Source: Sandaracinaceae bacterium
GTDB lineage: Bacteria; Myxococcota_A; Polyangia; Polyangiales; Sandaracinaceae
DNA length: 64,000 nucleotides
Reading direction: 5' to 3'
Assembly: GCA_020633195.1 (NCBI GenBank)
Contig: JACKEC010000019.1
Span: forward strand, 372,001-436,000
A program made the position numbers and the translations under genes. The notes beneath the pieces are model-generated. The model did no database searches. It had not been told where the DNA came from and saw only the letters and a list, made by a program, of their open reading frames with translations. Of the stretch, positions 54,078 through 62,112 are shown piece by piece (the first letter of the stretch is position 1; every line of letters starts with the position of its first letter).

Positions 54078-55100
54078 ATGCGAAGTCGACGAAGCCTGGG
54101 GACGTGGCTCGTGCTCACGATGTTGGCGCTCGCGGCGCCCGCGTCCGCGCAGGTGCGCTCGCCGCTCGACGTGTGGAACCGCTTCTTCACCGGCTGCGCG
54201 ACGCGGCCGGGGCAAGAATACTTGTGCGCTTGCGCGGCGACCGAGCTGATCCGGCGCTGCCAGCAGACGGGGGTCACCGAGGCCCCCGCGCTCGCGCAGT
54301 GCATCGTCTCGAACGAGAGCGCGTGGAACACGGAGGTGACGGCGCAGTGCACCTCGTACGGCCACCTCCGCCTCGGTTACAACATCCCGCGGCCGGCCGC
54401 GCGACCGATGACCGAGCGAGGCCCGCCCGTCTCGCGGGACGTGTTGTGGACCTCCACCTTCGGCTCGTGCCGAGGCGCGTCGCCGCAGGACGCGATGCGG
54501 GACCTCGGGTGCGCGTGCGTCGCCACCTACTCGGTCGAGGCGTGCGCGCCGGCGCCCGAGACGCCGGCCGCGCACGTGGAGGCCTGCAGCCAGACGCTCG
54601 GCCCCGAGGTGGAGCGCGTCTTCCCGCAGTGCCGTCAGTTCGTCGCGCTCAGCACGCCGACGTCGAACACCCCCGATGGGACGCGGCCCCCGTCGCCGCC
54701 GCCCGCGCGGGGCGCCTCGACGATGTGCGCCGACGTCGAGGGGCTCAGCGGCCCGGAGCAGCGCTCGGCGTGCGCGACGATCGTGACGGCGATCGAGTCC
54801 AACGACGCCGCGGGGTTCCTCGCGACGATCCCGCGCGGCGCGCGCGTGACGCTCTACGGTCGCGCCAACCAGAGCAGCGCCGCGGTCGGGCGCGAGGTGC
54901 GCCGCCACGGGGTGCGCGAGATGTTCGGCCCGAGCGTCCGCGCGATCGTCGCCGGCGAGGACGGGGATCCGCGGCTCGTGCTCTTCAGCCAGGAGCGCGA
55001 CGACGCGGCGGTCGACTGGGTCCCGGAGGCGGGCTTTCGCTGGGACGCGGCGCACGGGCGCTGGACGTTGATCTCGATTCACGCCAACGCTGAAGAGTGA
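54078..55100 (+). CDS. Secreted Cys-containing unknown protein
   Basis: 340 residues from ATG 54,078 behind GGAGGGGGG. Cleavable signal (WLVLTMLALAAPASAQ). Two related N-terminal Cys modules (FFTGCATRPGQEYLCACAAT...C and SCRGASPQDAMRDLGCACVA...C), each with a CxC pair, probably a duplicated disulfide domain. A third part after ~residue 225 (SACATIVTAIESNDAAGFLA) may be an SH3-like or unknown domain. Overlaps the next gene by GTGA. Family not recognised. Confidence 0.7.
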   Translation: MRSRRSLGTWLVLTMLALAAPASAQVRSPLDVWNRFFTGCATRPGQEYLCACAATELIRRCQQTGVTEAPALAQCIVSNESAWNTEVTAQCTSYGHLRLGYNIPRPAARPMTERGPPVSRDVLWTSTFGSCRGASPQDAMRDLGCACVATYSVEACAPAPETPAAHVEACSQTLGPEVERVFPQCRQFVALSTPTSNTPDGTRPPSPPPARGASTMCADVEGLSGPEQRSACATIVTAIESNDAAGFLATIPRGARVTLYGRANQSSAAVGREVRRHGVREMFGPSVRAIVAGEDGDPRLVLFSQERDDAAVDWVPEAGFRWDAAHGRWTLISIHANAEE

Positions 55101-55459
55101 TCGAAGCACCGCTGTACAAGATCCTGCGAGCCGCGCGCTGGGCCGACGCCGACGCCCTCGGTCGCGTGCCCGAGGCGCCCGTCGACGAGCAGGACGGCTT
55201 CCTGCATCTGAGCGACGCGACGCAGGTGCGAGAGACCGCGCGCCGCCACTTCGCGGGCCAGCGCGAGCTCGTGCTCGTGACCCTCGACCCAGCGCGCTTC
55301 GCCCCCGACACCCTGCGCTGGGAGCCCTCGCGCGGGGGCGCGCTCTTTCCGCACGTCTACGGCGCGGTGCCGCTCGAGGCGGTGCTGCGCGTCGATCCCC
55401 TCGAGGCCCGCGGCGACGACTTCGTGTTCCCCGACCACGTCGCCGTCGCCGGCTCGTGA
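55097..55459 (+). CDS. DUF952-family protein
   Basis: 120 residues, GTG start inside the upstream stop. LYKILRAARWADADALGRVP, DGFLHLSDATQVRETARRHF, LVLVTLDPARFAPDTLRWEP and LFPHVYGAVPLEAVLRV match the DUF952 pattern (short, possibly glutathione-transferase-fold related). The His-Leu-Ser and FPHxYG blocks are the conserved core. Function unknown. Confidence 0.82.
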   Translation: MIEAPLYKILRAARWADADALGRVPEAPVDEQDGFLHLSDATQVRETARRHFAGQRELVLVTLDPARFAPDTLRWEPSRGGALFPHVYGAVPLEAVLRVDPLEARGDDFVFPDHVAVAGS

Positions 55460-55481
55460 GCTCGAGCGGCGGGAACGAGAG

Positions 55482-55598
55482 GCTGGGAGTAGGGGAGAGT
55501 TGGAGAAGAGGAGGGTGCGTCCGCTTCGCGGCCGCGAACGAGAAGATCGCGCGCGCAGCGCGCACGCTCCCCTGCTCTTGCTCTCCTCTACTCCCAGC
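55482..55598. terminator. Long hairpin between convergent genes
   Basis: Left arm GCTGGGAGTAGGGGAGAG (55,482-55,499) pairs with CTCTCCTCTACTCCCAGC (55,581-55,598) with one mismatch. Inside is a second palindrome, TTCGCGGCCGCGAA. Same design and setting (between convergent stops) as the repeat at 35.66 kb, so probably a bidirectional terminator. Confidence 0.5.
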
Positions 55599-55670
55599 AT
55601 TCTTCTCCCCTCGGGACGAGCCCGTCCGATGGGCTGTCGTGTTTGCCCATCGGCTCTGGTGCTCCTGGGA

Positions 55671-56861
55671 TCAGGTCACGAACCAGACGAGCCAGCCGAG
55701 CGCCCCGACCGCGAGCACGGCGAGCTGCGCCCACCCTCGCTTGAGCGACGTGGGGTGGCGCAGCGTCAGCGCGATCTCGTGCGCCTCGAGCTCGCGCACG
55801 TTCGCGGCCCACGTGTCGTAGCGGAGCCGCGCGAGCTTGGCGGCGGGCTTCGCGATCGCGTGATCGATCCGCAGGCGCACCGCCTCGTCGGCGAGCTCGA
55901 CGAGGGCGCGCTCGTACTTCTCGCGACCGTCCGCCGCCTCCTTCGCGATGCGGGCCTCGGTGCGGACGAGCGCGGACGCGACGTCCTCGATGACCTTCTT
56001 CGCCTTCGCCGACGCGCGCTCGATCTCGAGGATCTTCGCCTCGACCTCGGACAGCTCCGGGGTGCGCGCCTCGATCTCGGCGACCGCCGCGTCGGCCTCG
56101 CCGCGGCGCAGGGTGCGGCCCGCCTCGAGCTCGATGCGCCGGTTCGCGTCGGGGCTCTTGGACTTGGCCAGCGCGTCGAGCTCGGCGGTCGCGTCGCGGA
56201 TGGCTCGCGACGCCGCCTCGAAGTCCTGCTGGTACACGACGACCTGCGCCCGCAGCTCCCGCGCGCGCTCGGAGAGCGGGCGGACCGCCTCCGTCGCGTG
56301 GGCGATCGACGCCACGGTCTCGGCGGTCTGATCGCGCGCCTCCTCGCGTGCCCGCTCGAGCTCCGCGTCGTGGTCGGCGGTGAGCTTCTGCGCCGCGTTC
56401 GCCCGGCGGAGCGCCGAGCCGAGCTCGGGGGCGCGAGGGTGATCGCGCTCCGCGTGGAGCGCGCGACCGAGCTCGAGCGTGGCCACCTCGAGATCGGCCT
56501 GCGCCTGGTCCTTCACCCGCCGCAGCTCGGGGAGCCGCTGGCGCAGCGCGCGGTTGCGCCGGACGACGTCGATCGCGTACCAGCCCTCGAGCACGAACGG
56601 CGGCGGATCGCCGTGCCGGGCCAGCTCGAGCGCGCGCCGCGGCGTCCCCTCGGGCTCCTCGACGGGTTCGGGTCGCCGGGCCTTCGGGGCCTCGACCGGC
56701 GCCGCCGCGGCCGGGGCCGGGGCCCGCGCGGGCAGCGCCGCGTCGTCGAGCTCGAGCTCCAGCCCTCCGCGAGGCGCGAAGGGTCCGAGCGGGTCGAGAT
56801 CGGAGTCACGGAGGCCCACGTGTACGATCAAGCGTAGGGAACGTCCCGGGGATCGGTCCAC
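55671..56861 (-). CDS. Coiled-coil protein with C-terminal membrane anchor
   Basis: About 396 residues; start uncertain (GTG 56,861, with TTG/GTG options some 27-42 bp downstream). Pro/Ala-rich N-terminal ~85 residues, then a long coiled coil (about 120-340: LRRVKDQAQADLEVATLELG; HDAELERAREEARDQTAETV; ARTPELSEVEAKILEIERAS). A terminal hydrophobic segment WAQLAVLAVGALGWLVWFVT would tail-anchor it. No enzymatic motif. Divergent from a TPR-like secreted protein. Confidence 0.7.
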   Translation of the reverse strand: MDRSPGRSLRLIVHVGLRDSDLDPLGPFAPRGGLELELDDAALPARAPAPAAAAPVEAPKARRPEPVEEPEGTPRRALELARHGDPPPFVLEGWYAIDVVRRNRALRQRLPELRRVKDQAQADLEVATLELGRALHAERDHPRAPELGSALRRANAAQKLTADHDAELERAREEARDQTAETVASIAHATEAVRPLSERARELRAQVVVYQQDFEAASRAIRDATAELDALAKSKSPDANRRIELEAGRTLRRGEADAAVAEIEARTPELSEVEAKILEIERASAKAKKVIEDVASALVRTEARIAKEAADGREKYERALVELADEAVRLRIDHAIAKPAAKLARLRYDTWAANVRELEAHEIALTLRHPTSLKRGWAQLAVLAVGALGWLVWFVT

Positions 56862-56893
56862 TTCGGGGGCCCCGGTCCTCGGCCGCGGAGGAG

Positions 56894-57634
56894 GTGTCGT
56901 TGAGCTGGAGAGGCAGCGCTTGGGTGCTCGCGTCGTGGGCGGTGACCGTCACGGCGGTCGCGCAGCCGGCGCCTTGTCCGAGCCAGCCCACGTTGGGCCC
57001 GCCGGACTGGTTCGGGGACGGCGAGGTGCCCTCGGTCGCCGACGCGCGCGCGCTCGTGGCGCGGCGCGGGGAGGAGCTCGCGCAGGCGCCGCCCGGGGAC
57101 CCGCGACGCCTCGAGCGCATCCGTCAGCTCGCCGAGGCGAACGGGGTCCTCTATCGCGCCGCTCGGGACCGACGCGCTCTCCGCGACGCGGCGGAGAGCC
57201 TCGAGCGGCTCTCGCGCGAGCACCCCGCTCACCCGCACGAGGATCGCGGCCTGTACGTGCTCGCGTGGGCCTACCACGAGCTCGGTCTCTACGACGAGGA
57301 GAGGCTCGCGATGGACCGAGCCTCCCGCGGGCACCCGTCGAGCCCGTTCACGATGGCGACCCTCCTCCGGCTCGCGTGGACGCACTGGCGCTCGGGGGAC
57401 ATCGAGGAAGCACGCCAGCAGTACCTCCGAGTCGCGGCTCTTGGCGCCGGCGTTCAGACCGCCTACGCGTACTACATGGCCGCGTGGTGTCTGGTCCGGA
57501 TGGCCCGGTCCGATGGTGTGCGCCTCGCCGTCGAGGGCGCCGGCGAAGCGCTCGACGGGAGCTCACACCCCGTGGCCGAGGCCCTTCGGGAGGCGCTCGA
57601 ACGCGACGCTTGCAGGTTCGTGCCTCGACCCTGA
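56894..57634 (+). CDS. Secreted TPR-like protein
   Basis: About 246 residues; GTG 56,894 sits right on a GGAGGAG run, so TTG 56,900 may be the real start. Signal peptide (WVLASWAVTVTAVAQPAPC). Helical repeats of TPR type from residue ~75 on (LYRAARDRRALRDAAESLER; LYVLAWAYHELGLYDEERLA; LLRLAWTHWRSGDIEEARQQ). Probably a periplasmic scaffold. Converges with the L,D-transpeptidase-like gene 5 bp downstream. Confidence 0.72.
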   Translation: MSLSWRGSAWVLASWAVTVTAVAQPAPCPSQPTLGPPDWFGDGEVPSVADARALVARRGEELAQAPPGDPRRLERIRQLAEANGVLYRAARDRRALRDAAESLERLSREHPAHPHEDRGLYVLAWAYHELGLYDEERLAMDRASRGHPSSPFTMATLLRLAWTHWRSGDIEEARQQYLRVAALGAGVQTAYAYYMAAWCLVRMARSDGVRLAVEGAGEALDGSSHPVAEALREALERDACRFVPRP

Positions 57635-57639
57635 CGCGC

Positions 57640-58488
57640 TCAGGGCAGGCCCCACGGATCGCGGAGCGCGGCGTAGGCGTCCTCGGGGAGCTGGACGAGC
57701 ACGTTGTCGGCAGGCGCGAGGTCTACGATGAGCTGCGCGAGGGCGTCGCGATCCATCGAGGTGCAGCCCGCGGTGGGGGAGCGCGCGTCCGTCCACACGT
57801 GGAGCAGGATGCAGCTCCCGCGGCCGGGCACGGGGGCGGGCTCGACGTTCTGCTCCACGAACACGAGCCACTCGTACAGGCCGTCGCTCCGGCGGAGCCT
57901 GTCGTCGCCCGTCCAGTCCACCGGCGTGGTCGCTCGGTCGACGATGCGGTTGTACTGCGTGGACGCGACGTCCTCGACGCACTGGAGCGTGGGCGTCATC
58001 GCGACGTAGGGGACCGTCGCGCCGGAGGGCGGCTCGGCCGCGTAGCCGAGCGACGTCCCGAGGGGGAACGCGCCGGCCGGCGAACGCCCGTCCCCCTCGC
58101 GCTTGTCGACGCCGCCGAGCCCGGGGAGGGCGCCTTCGCCGTGCAGCCCGCGACCCCATCCGAGACCGCTCCGCCCCAGCACGATCGGGATCTCGGCGCC
58201 CACCGGCTCCCAGCCCGCCGCGCCGCGCCGATAGCGTCGCAGCGTGCCGTTCGAAGCGTCCCACGCCGCCGTGCGCACCGTGACCAGGTGGGCCGCGCCC
58301 GCGATCGGCGAGGCGGCCGCGCCGCCGTCCTCGGCGCCCGCGTCGCTGCTCCCGGCGTCGTCGCCTCCGTCCGCGACGGCCGCGTCGGCGCCGCCCGCGT
58401 CGATCGATCCGCTCGACGCGTCCGTCGTCGTGTCGATGGGCCCGCCGCACGCGGTCGCGAGGAGCGCGCACCAGAGGAGCGTTCGCAT
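57640..58488 (-). CDS. L,D-transpeptidase-like lipoprotein
   Basis: 282 residues. Lipobox LATACGG, DAG-rich linker (residues ~20-60), then a YkuD/ErfK-like domain: GDGRSPAGAFPLG, and a catalytic block with His and Cys in LLHVWTDARSPTAGCTSMD. The SHGxGC form is relaxed to SPTAGCTSM, which is common in the secreted YbiS-distant subgroup. Would form or edit peptidoglycan cross-links or attach proteins to the wall. Cys and His both present, so probably active. Confidence 0.8.
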   Translation of the reverse strand: MRTLLWCALLATACGGPIDTTTDASSGSIDAGGADAAVADGGDDAGSSDAGAEDGGAAASPIAGAAHLVTVRTAAWDASNGTLRRYRRGAAGWEPVGAEIPIVLGRSGLGWGRGLHGEGALPGLGGVDKREGDGRSPAGAFPLGTSLGYAAEPPSGATVPYVAMTPTLQCVEDVASTQYNRIVDRATTPVDWTGDDRLRRSDGLYEWLVFVEQNVEPAPVPGRGSCILLHVWTDARSPTAGCTSMDRDALAQLIVDLAPADNVLVQLPEDAYAALRDPWGLP

Positions 58489-58576
58489 GTTTCGACGGTA
58501 CTACGAGAGCCGGGTTGGTCGGAGACTCCGCGTTCCGGCCGCGGGTGCTCTAGGCTGTCGTCGACCTCGGAGGGTG

Positions 58577-59020
58577 ATGATGCGTGGACGCTTGCTGCTC
58601 GAGATCTTGGCCGTCGTCGGCTTCGCGATGTGCCTGGGTGCCTGTGACGGAGACTCGGGGACCGACTCCGGCGTCGCGATGACGGACGCCGGCGGCGGTG
58701 GCACCGACGCGGGCGGCGGGGGCACCGACGCGGGTGGCGGCACCGACGCGGGTGGCGGCGACACCGACGCCGGGGGTGGCGGCACCGACGCGGGCGGCGG
58801 TGGCCCGTCCCCGGCGGCGACGGCCTTCTGCAACGAGTACGAGACGGTGTGCGGCTTCGGCGCCGCGGGACGGCACGCCGACGCGGCCGCCTGCACCACC
58901 GCGTACGACGGCTACGACGGCGCCCGGCAGACCTGCGTGTCCACCCACCTCGGCCTCGCCGCGATGGGCGACACCGCGACCCACTGCCCGCACGCCACCG
59001 GTGAAGCGCCGTGCAATTGA
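58577..59020 (+). CDS. Small lipoprotein with TDAGGG repeats
   Basis: 147 residues from ATG 58,577 (tandem ATG 58,580) behind GGAGGG. Lipobox MCLGACDG. Low-complexity linker of six GGGTDAG-type units (about residues 35-75), then a Cys-rich C-terminal ~70 residues (FCNEYETVCGF, AACTTAYDGY, TCVSTHL, HCPHATGEAPC). Probably surface-exposed; function unknown. Confidence 0.7.
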   Translation: MMRGRLLLEILAVVGFAMCLGACDGDSGTDSGVAMTDAGGGGTDAGGGGTDAGGGTDAGGGDTDAGGGGTDAGGGGPSPAATAFCNEYETVCGFGAAGRHADAAACTTAYDGYDGARQTCVSTHLGLAAMGDTATHCPHATGEAPCN

Positions 59021-59043
59021 GCTAGCTCGAGGCCTGTCGATCC

Positions 59044-59086
59044 ATCGCCTTCGGCGATTTCTCTCCGGCGAGGGGCAGGCCCCTCG
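59044..59086. terminator. Twin hairpins between convergent genes
   Basis: ATCGCC-TTC-GGCGAT (59,044-59,058, followed by TTT) and CGAGGGG-CAGG-CCCCTCG (59,069-59,086), both perfect stems, between the stops at 59,020 (+) and 59,093 (-). Probable terminators, one for each direction. Confidence 0.6.
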
Positions 59087-59092
59087 CGCTAC

Positions 59093-59599
59093 TCAGTCCA
59101 TCATCGTGACGGCTTCGAAGTGGATCAGCTCGCCGGTGTCGGCCCAGTGCTTGATCTCGTAGAGCTGACCGCCGTCGTCGCGGACGTAGAACTCGTAGAA
59201 GTAGCGGTCCTCCTCGGGGACGAGCTTGACCTCCCACGCCTCGATCACGCCGGGGCTCGCCTCGAGCACGCGGGCGCGCGCCTCGGCGTAGGTCGACATG
59301 CCGGCGAGCGGCGTGAGGTCGTAGTCGAACGGGCCGGCGACGTCCTTGATCTCGAAGAGGACGCCCGTCTCGGCGAACAGGATCACCTCGAGCTCGGCGC
59401 CGTTCGGCATCCGAACCGCGACGTTCCAGACGTCGTTGCCCTCGTCGACGACGCGCTCGGCGCTCAGCGCCTCACCGCTGCCCACGGTGGCGAGGGCCTC
59501 CGTCTGGGCTTCCTCCGCGGACGAGAGCACCGCCGTGGAGCAGCCGAGGAGCCCGAGCACCAAGCAAGACAAGAGAACGAGTGTGACTTTCATTCTCAT
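59093..59599 (-). CDS. Lipoprotein with PepSY-like repeats
   Basis: 168 residues from ATG 59,599 (MRMKVTL; ATG 59,593 possible). Lipobox LGLLGCS. Two similar halves with the VxxAWEVKLV / NVAVRMPNGAELEVILFAET and YFYEFYVRDDGGQLYEIKHW patterns, reminiscent of PepSY domains that inhibit peptidases or sense the envelope. Divergent from the RNA 2'-phosphotransferase gene, 41 bp apart. Confidence 0.65.
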   Translation of the reverse strand: MRMKVTLVLLSCLVLGLLGCSTAVLSSAEEAQTEALATVGSGEALSAERVVDEGNDVWNVAVRMPNGAELEVILFAETGVLFEIKDVAGPFDYDLTPLAGMSTYAEARARVLEASPGVIEAWEVKLVPEEDRYFYEFYVRDDGGQLYEIKHWADTGELIHFEAVTMMD

Positions 59600-59640
59600 C
59601 TGGCTAGCCGATGGCCGCTGGCGCGTCAACCTCTGGCGTC

Positions 59641-60189
59641 ATGACACCGGACGAGCGAATCGCCGTCAGCAAGCTGATGAGCTGGGCGCTGCGGCACGCG
59701 CCCCGGGAGGCGGGGATCGCGCTCGACGCGTCCGGCTGGGCGTCGGTCGATGCGGTGCTGTCGGCTCTCGCGGCGCGTGGGCTGAGCGTCTCGGCCGAGG
59801 AGCTCGCCGAGGTCGTCGCCCACAGCGACAAGCAGCGCTTCGCGCTCTCCGAGGACGGCGCACGGGTGCGCGCGCGGCAAGGCCACTCGGTCGAGGTGGA
59901 CCTCGGCCTCGCGCCCGTCGAGCCTCCGGCCGAGCTCTTCCACGGGACCGTCGAGCGCTTCCTCGCCGCGATCCTCCGCGAGGGCTTGGTGAAGGGCGAG
60001 CGCCATCACGTGCACCTCAGCGCGTCGCGCGCGATCGCCGAGGAGGTCGGCCGCCGTAGGGGCCGGCCGGTGGTCCTACGCGTGGCGGCGGCGGCGATGG
60101 CGCGCGCGGGCCAGCCCTTCTACAGGACCGACAACGGGGTGTGGCTCGTGGAGGCCGTTCCGCCGGAGCACCTCGAGGTCCTCGAGTAG
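59641..60189 (+). CDS. kptA: RNA 2'-phosphotransferase (Tpt1/KptA)
   Basis: 182 residues from ATG 59,641 (ATG 59,611 would add ten). Removes an internal RNA 2'-phosphate by transfer to NAD, giving ADP-ribose 1'',2''-cyclic phosphate. All family blocks are visible: LMSWALRHAPREAGIALDAS, GWASVDAVL, RARQGHSVEVDL, LFHGTV and HHVHLSAS, followed by PVVLRVAAAAM and YRTDNGVWL. The Arg-His-Arg-Arg residues used for NAD chemistry can be placed. Converges on, and overlaps by 114 bp, a HAD-like gene. No RNA ligase nearby. Confidence 0.92.
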   Translation: MTPDERIAVSKLMSWALRHAPREAGIALDASGWASVDAVLSALAARGLSVSAEELAEVVAHSDKQRFALSEDGARVRARQGHSVEVDLGLAPVEPPAELFHGTVERFLAAILREGLVKGERHHVHLSASRAIAEEVGRRRGRPVVLRVAAAAMARAGQPFYRTDNGVWLVEAVPPEHLEVLE

Positions 60190-60699
60190 TCTGCGCTCCG
60201 CCTCGGTCCAGTCCAGGACGGGCGTCGCGCCGCTCGGCGCCGTCGTCCCCGGCTTCTGATGACCGAAGAGGTACAGCCGCGGCACGAGGCCCACGAGGTG
60301 CCGGAGCACGTCGGCGCGGTCGTCGACGAAGAAGCCGAGCTCGAGCGCCTCGGCGTGACCGCGCTTCTCGTGCCGCTCGCGGCAGAAGCGCAGGTTCGCC
60401 TCGCGGACCCCGGTGCGCTCGAAGAAGCGGTGATGGCTCAGCCAGCGCCGGGAGCGCGCCTGGATGCGCGGGCCGCACTTGGAGACGAGCCAGACCTGCC
60501 CTTCGAACGCCTCGGTGATCCGCGCGAGCGCTTCGAACGAGCCCTCCGCCGCGGGCGTCGCCATCGCCGCGTCGTCGCCGCCCGAGAGGAACGAGGTGTC
60601 CGCGCCGCCGCCGAGGGAGGCCGTGCCGAGGATCACCCGGCCGATGTCCACGCCGAGGCGCGGGCGCCGGGCGAGGTGCGTATGTCGATGGTTGTTCAT
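60076..60699 (-). CDS. HAD-superfamily-like protein
   Basis: 207 residues from ATG 60,699. LGVDIGRVIL replaces the usual DxDxT motif I (only the first Asp kept). A Ser/Lys region VWLVSKCGP may serve as motifs II/III. GFFVDDRADVLRHL gives the metal-binding DD motif, and LYLFG completes the fold. Resembles small HAD-type proteins with hypothetical roles in RNA or tRNA repair, but the missing second Asp makes phosphatase activity uncertain. Its 3' end overlaps kptA by 114 bp, and it is divergent from a LysR gene. Confidence 0.65.
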   Translation of the reverse strand: MNNHRHTHLARRPRLGVDIGRVILGTASLGGGADTSFLSGGDDAAMATPAAEGSFEALARITEAFEGQVWLVSKCGPRIQARSRRWLSHHRFFERTGVREANLRFCRERHEKRGHAEALELGFFVDDRADVLRHLVGLVPRLYLFGHQKPGTTAPSGATPVLDWTEAERRLLEDLEVLRRNGLHEPHPVVGPVEGLARARHRRRRHA

Positions 60700-60703
60700 G
60701 GGC

Positions 60704-60759
60704 TCAGGGTGCGCCCTGAATCATCGAGCACCATTTGTATGTGGTGAGCCGTTATAACG
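60704..60759. promoter_or_regulatory. Palindromes in the divergent HAD/LysR promoter region
   Basis: TCAGGG-TGCG-CCCTGA (60,704-60,719) and the perfect palindrome CGTTATAACG (60,750-60,759), which ends 4 bp before the GTG of the LysR gene. An AT-rich dyad next to a LysR start is a good candidate for autoregulation. Confidence 0.45.
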
Positions 60760-60763
60760 ATTC

Positions 60764-61639
60764 GTGAGTCTCATGATTCACCCGGACTGGCTCCGCTCCT
60801 TCCTCGCGTTCGCCGAGACGTCGAGCTTCACCGCCGCGGCGAAGCGGCTGCACTTGACGCAGCCCGCCGTGCACATGCACGTGAAGAAGCTCGCCGAGGC
60901 GCTCTCGACCGAGCTCTACCGGCGACGCGGGCGCGCGCTGATCCTGACCTCCGCGGGGGAGCGCGTGGTCGCGCACGCGCGGGACGTCATCGAGCGAGAG
61001 GCGCTCCTCAAGGCCGAGCTCGACGGCGTCGACGACGCGCCGGTCGTGCTCGCGGGCGGGGAGGGCGCGTTCCTCTACGTCCTCGCCGAGGGCGTACGAG
61101 CGATCGCGCGGATGAGCGACGTCCGCCTCCGCTTGCTCACCGCCCCCGCCGAGGGCGCCGTCGACGCGGTGCGGAGCGGGCGCGCTCACCTCGCGGTCGC
61201 CGTCCTCCCGGAGCTCCCCGAGGGCGTCGAGGGTCGGGCGCTGGTCCGCGCGGGCGCCAAGGTGGTGATGCCGCGAGGGCACGCGCTCGCGAAGCGTCGC
61301 CGCCTGATCCCGCGCCACCTCGACGGGCAGACGCTCATCCTCCCGCCACGCGGGCGCCCCCACCGCGAGGCGGTGCTGAAGGCGCTCGACGAGGCGGGCG
61401 CGCGCGCCGAGGTCTCCGTCGAGGCGCACGGCTGGGAGGTCCTCATGCGCTACGCCGGCCTCGGCCTCGGCGTCGCCGTGGTCAATGGTGTCTGCGTGCC
61501 GCCGCGCGGCCTCGTGTCGCGGCCCTTCGCGGGCCTGCCTCGGGTCACGTACTGGCTGCTCCACCGGCCCGACGGGCTCCAGCGCGACGCCGTGCGACGC
61601 GCCCACGACGCGCTCGTCGCGCACGCCCCGAAGCCCTAG
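60764..61639 (+). CDS. LysR-family transcriptional regulator
   Basis: GTG 60,764 (or ATG 60,773). Winged helix at the N-terminus: LRSFLAFAETSSFTAAAKRL, HLTQPAVHMHVKKLAEALST, ELYRRRGRALILTSAGERVV. The rest is a periplasmic-binding-like effector domain (VVLAGGEGAFLYVLAEG; AVDAVRSGRAHLAVAVLPEL; YAGLGLGVAVVNGVCVP). 289-292 residues, normal for the family. Regulated target unknown; the divergent HAD-like gene is the first candidate. Confidence 0.9.
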   Translation: MSLMIHPDWLRSFLAFAETSSFTAAAKRLHLTQPAVHMHVKKLAEALSTELYRRRGRALILTSAGERVVAHARDVIEREALLKAELDGVDDAPVVLAGGEGAFLYVLAEGVRAIARMSDVRLRLLTAPAEGAVDAVRSGRAHLAVAVLPELPEGVEGRALVRAGAKVVMPRGHALAKRRRLIPRHLDGQTLILPPRGRPHREAVLKALDEAGARAEVSVEAHGWEVLMRYAGLGLGVAVVNGVCVPPRGLVSRPFAGLPRVTYWLLHRPDGLQRDAVRRAHDALVAHAPKP

Positions 61640-61644
61640 CCGGT

Positions 61645-62010
61645 TCAGTCGCCTTCGCCGTCGAGCCTCTTCAGCGCGCGCTTCGGCGCGACGAGGCGGT
61701 AGCCGTCGACGAGGAGCACGCGGACCGCCTCCCAGTCGGCGCCATCGAGGCGCACGCCGACCCAGCCCGAGGGGCCGACGTACTTGGGCCGGTAGTAGCG
61801 CGCTGGGTCGGACGCGATCAGGTCCTGCTGCGCGCCGTCTTCGGCCTTGATCCAGACCCCGACGCGGCCCTCGTCGTAGCCGCCCTCGTGGAACATCGCG
61901 AACGTCTTCTTGCCCCCCCACCAGGTGGGCGTGCCGTGCGAGAGCTTCTCGTGCGTCTCGGGCAGGACCTCGATGATCGCGCGCAGGCGCTCGAGTGGAT
62001 CGCTGGACAT
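61645..62010 (-). CDS. MmcQ/YjbR-family protein
   Basis: 121 residues. LPETHEKLSHGTPTWWGGKK, TFAMFHEGG, GVWIKAEDGAQQDLI, RYYRPKYVGPSGWVGVRLDG and DWEAVRVLLVDGYRLVAPKR follow the YjbR double-wing pattern (DNA-binding-like fold; function not settled). The stop is 3 bp from the stop of the LysR gene opposite. Confidence 0.85.
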   Translation of the reverse strand: MSSDPLERLRAIIEVLPETHEKLSHGTPTWWGGKKTFAMFHEGGYDEGRVGVWIKAEDGAQQDLIASDPARYYRPKYVGPSGWVGVRLDGADWEAVRVLLVDGYRLVAPKRALKRLDGEGD

Positions 62011-62112
62011 CGCTCCATGCTGCCCCAGCCGCTCCCGGTCACGCCAGCGGCGCGATCGACGAGTTCATGCCGTCGAAACGCGCTCGAAACAGGAGCGGTC
62101 TAACCCTCCGTC

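Noticed and set aside
55588..55812. Small minus-strand frame near 55.6-55.8 kb
   Set aside because: Runs through the terminator hairpin and the coiled-coil gene end in another phase; no start signal.
58690..58800. Short tandem DNA repeats (GGCGGCGGGGGCACCGACGC type)
   Set aside because: They encode the in-frame TDAGGGG linker of a lipoprotein; no independent repeat function needed.
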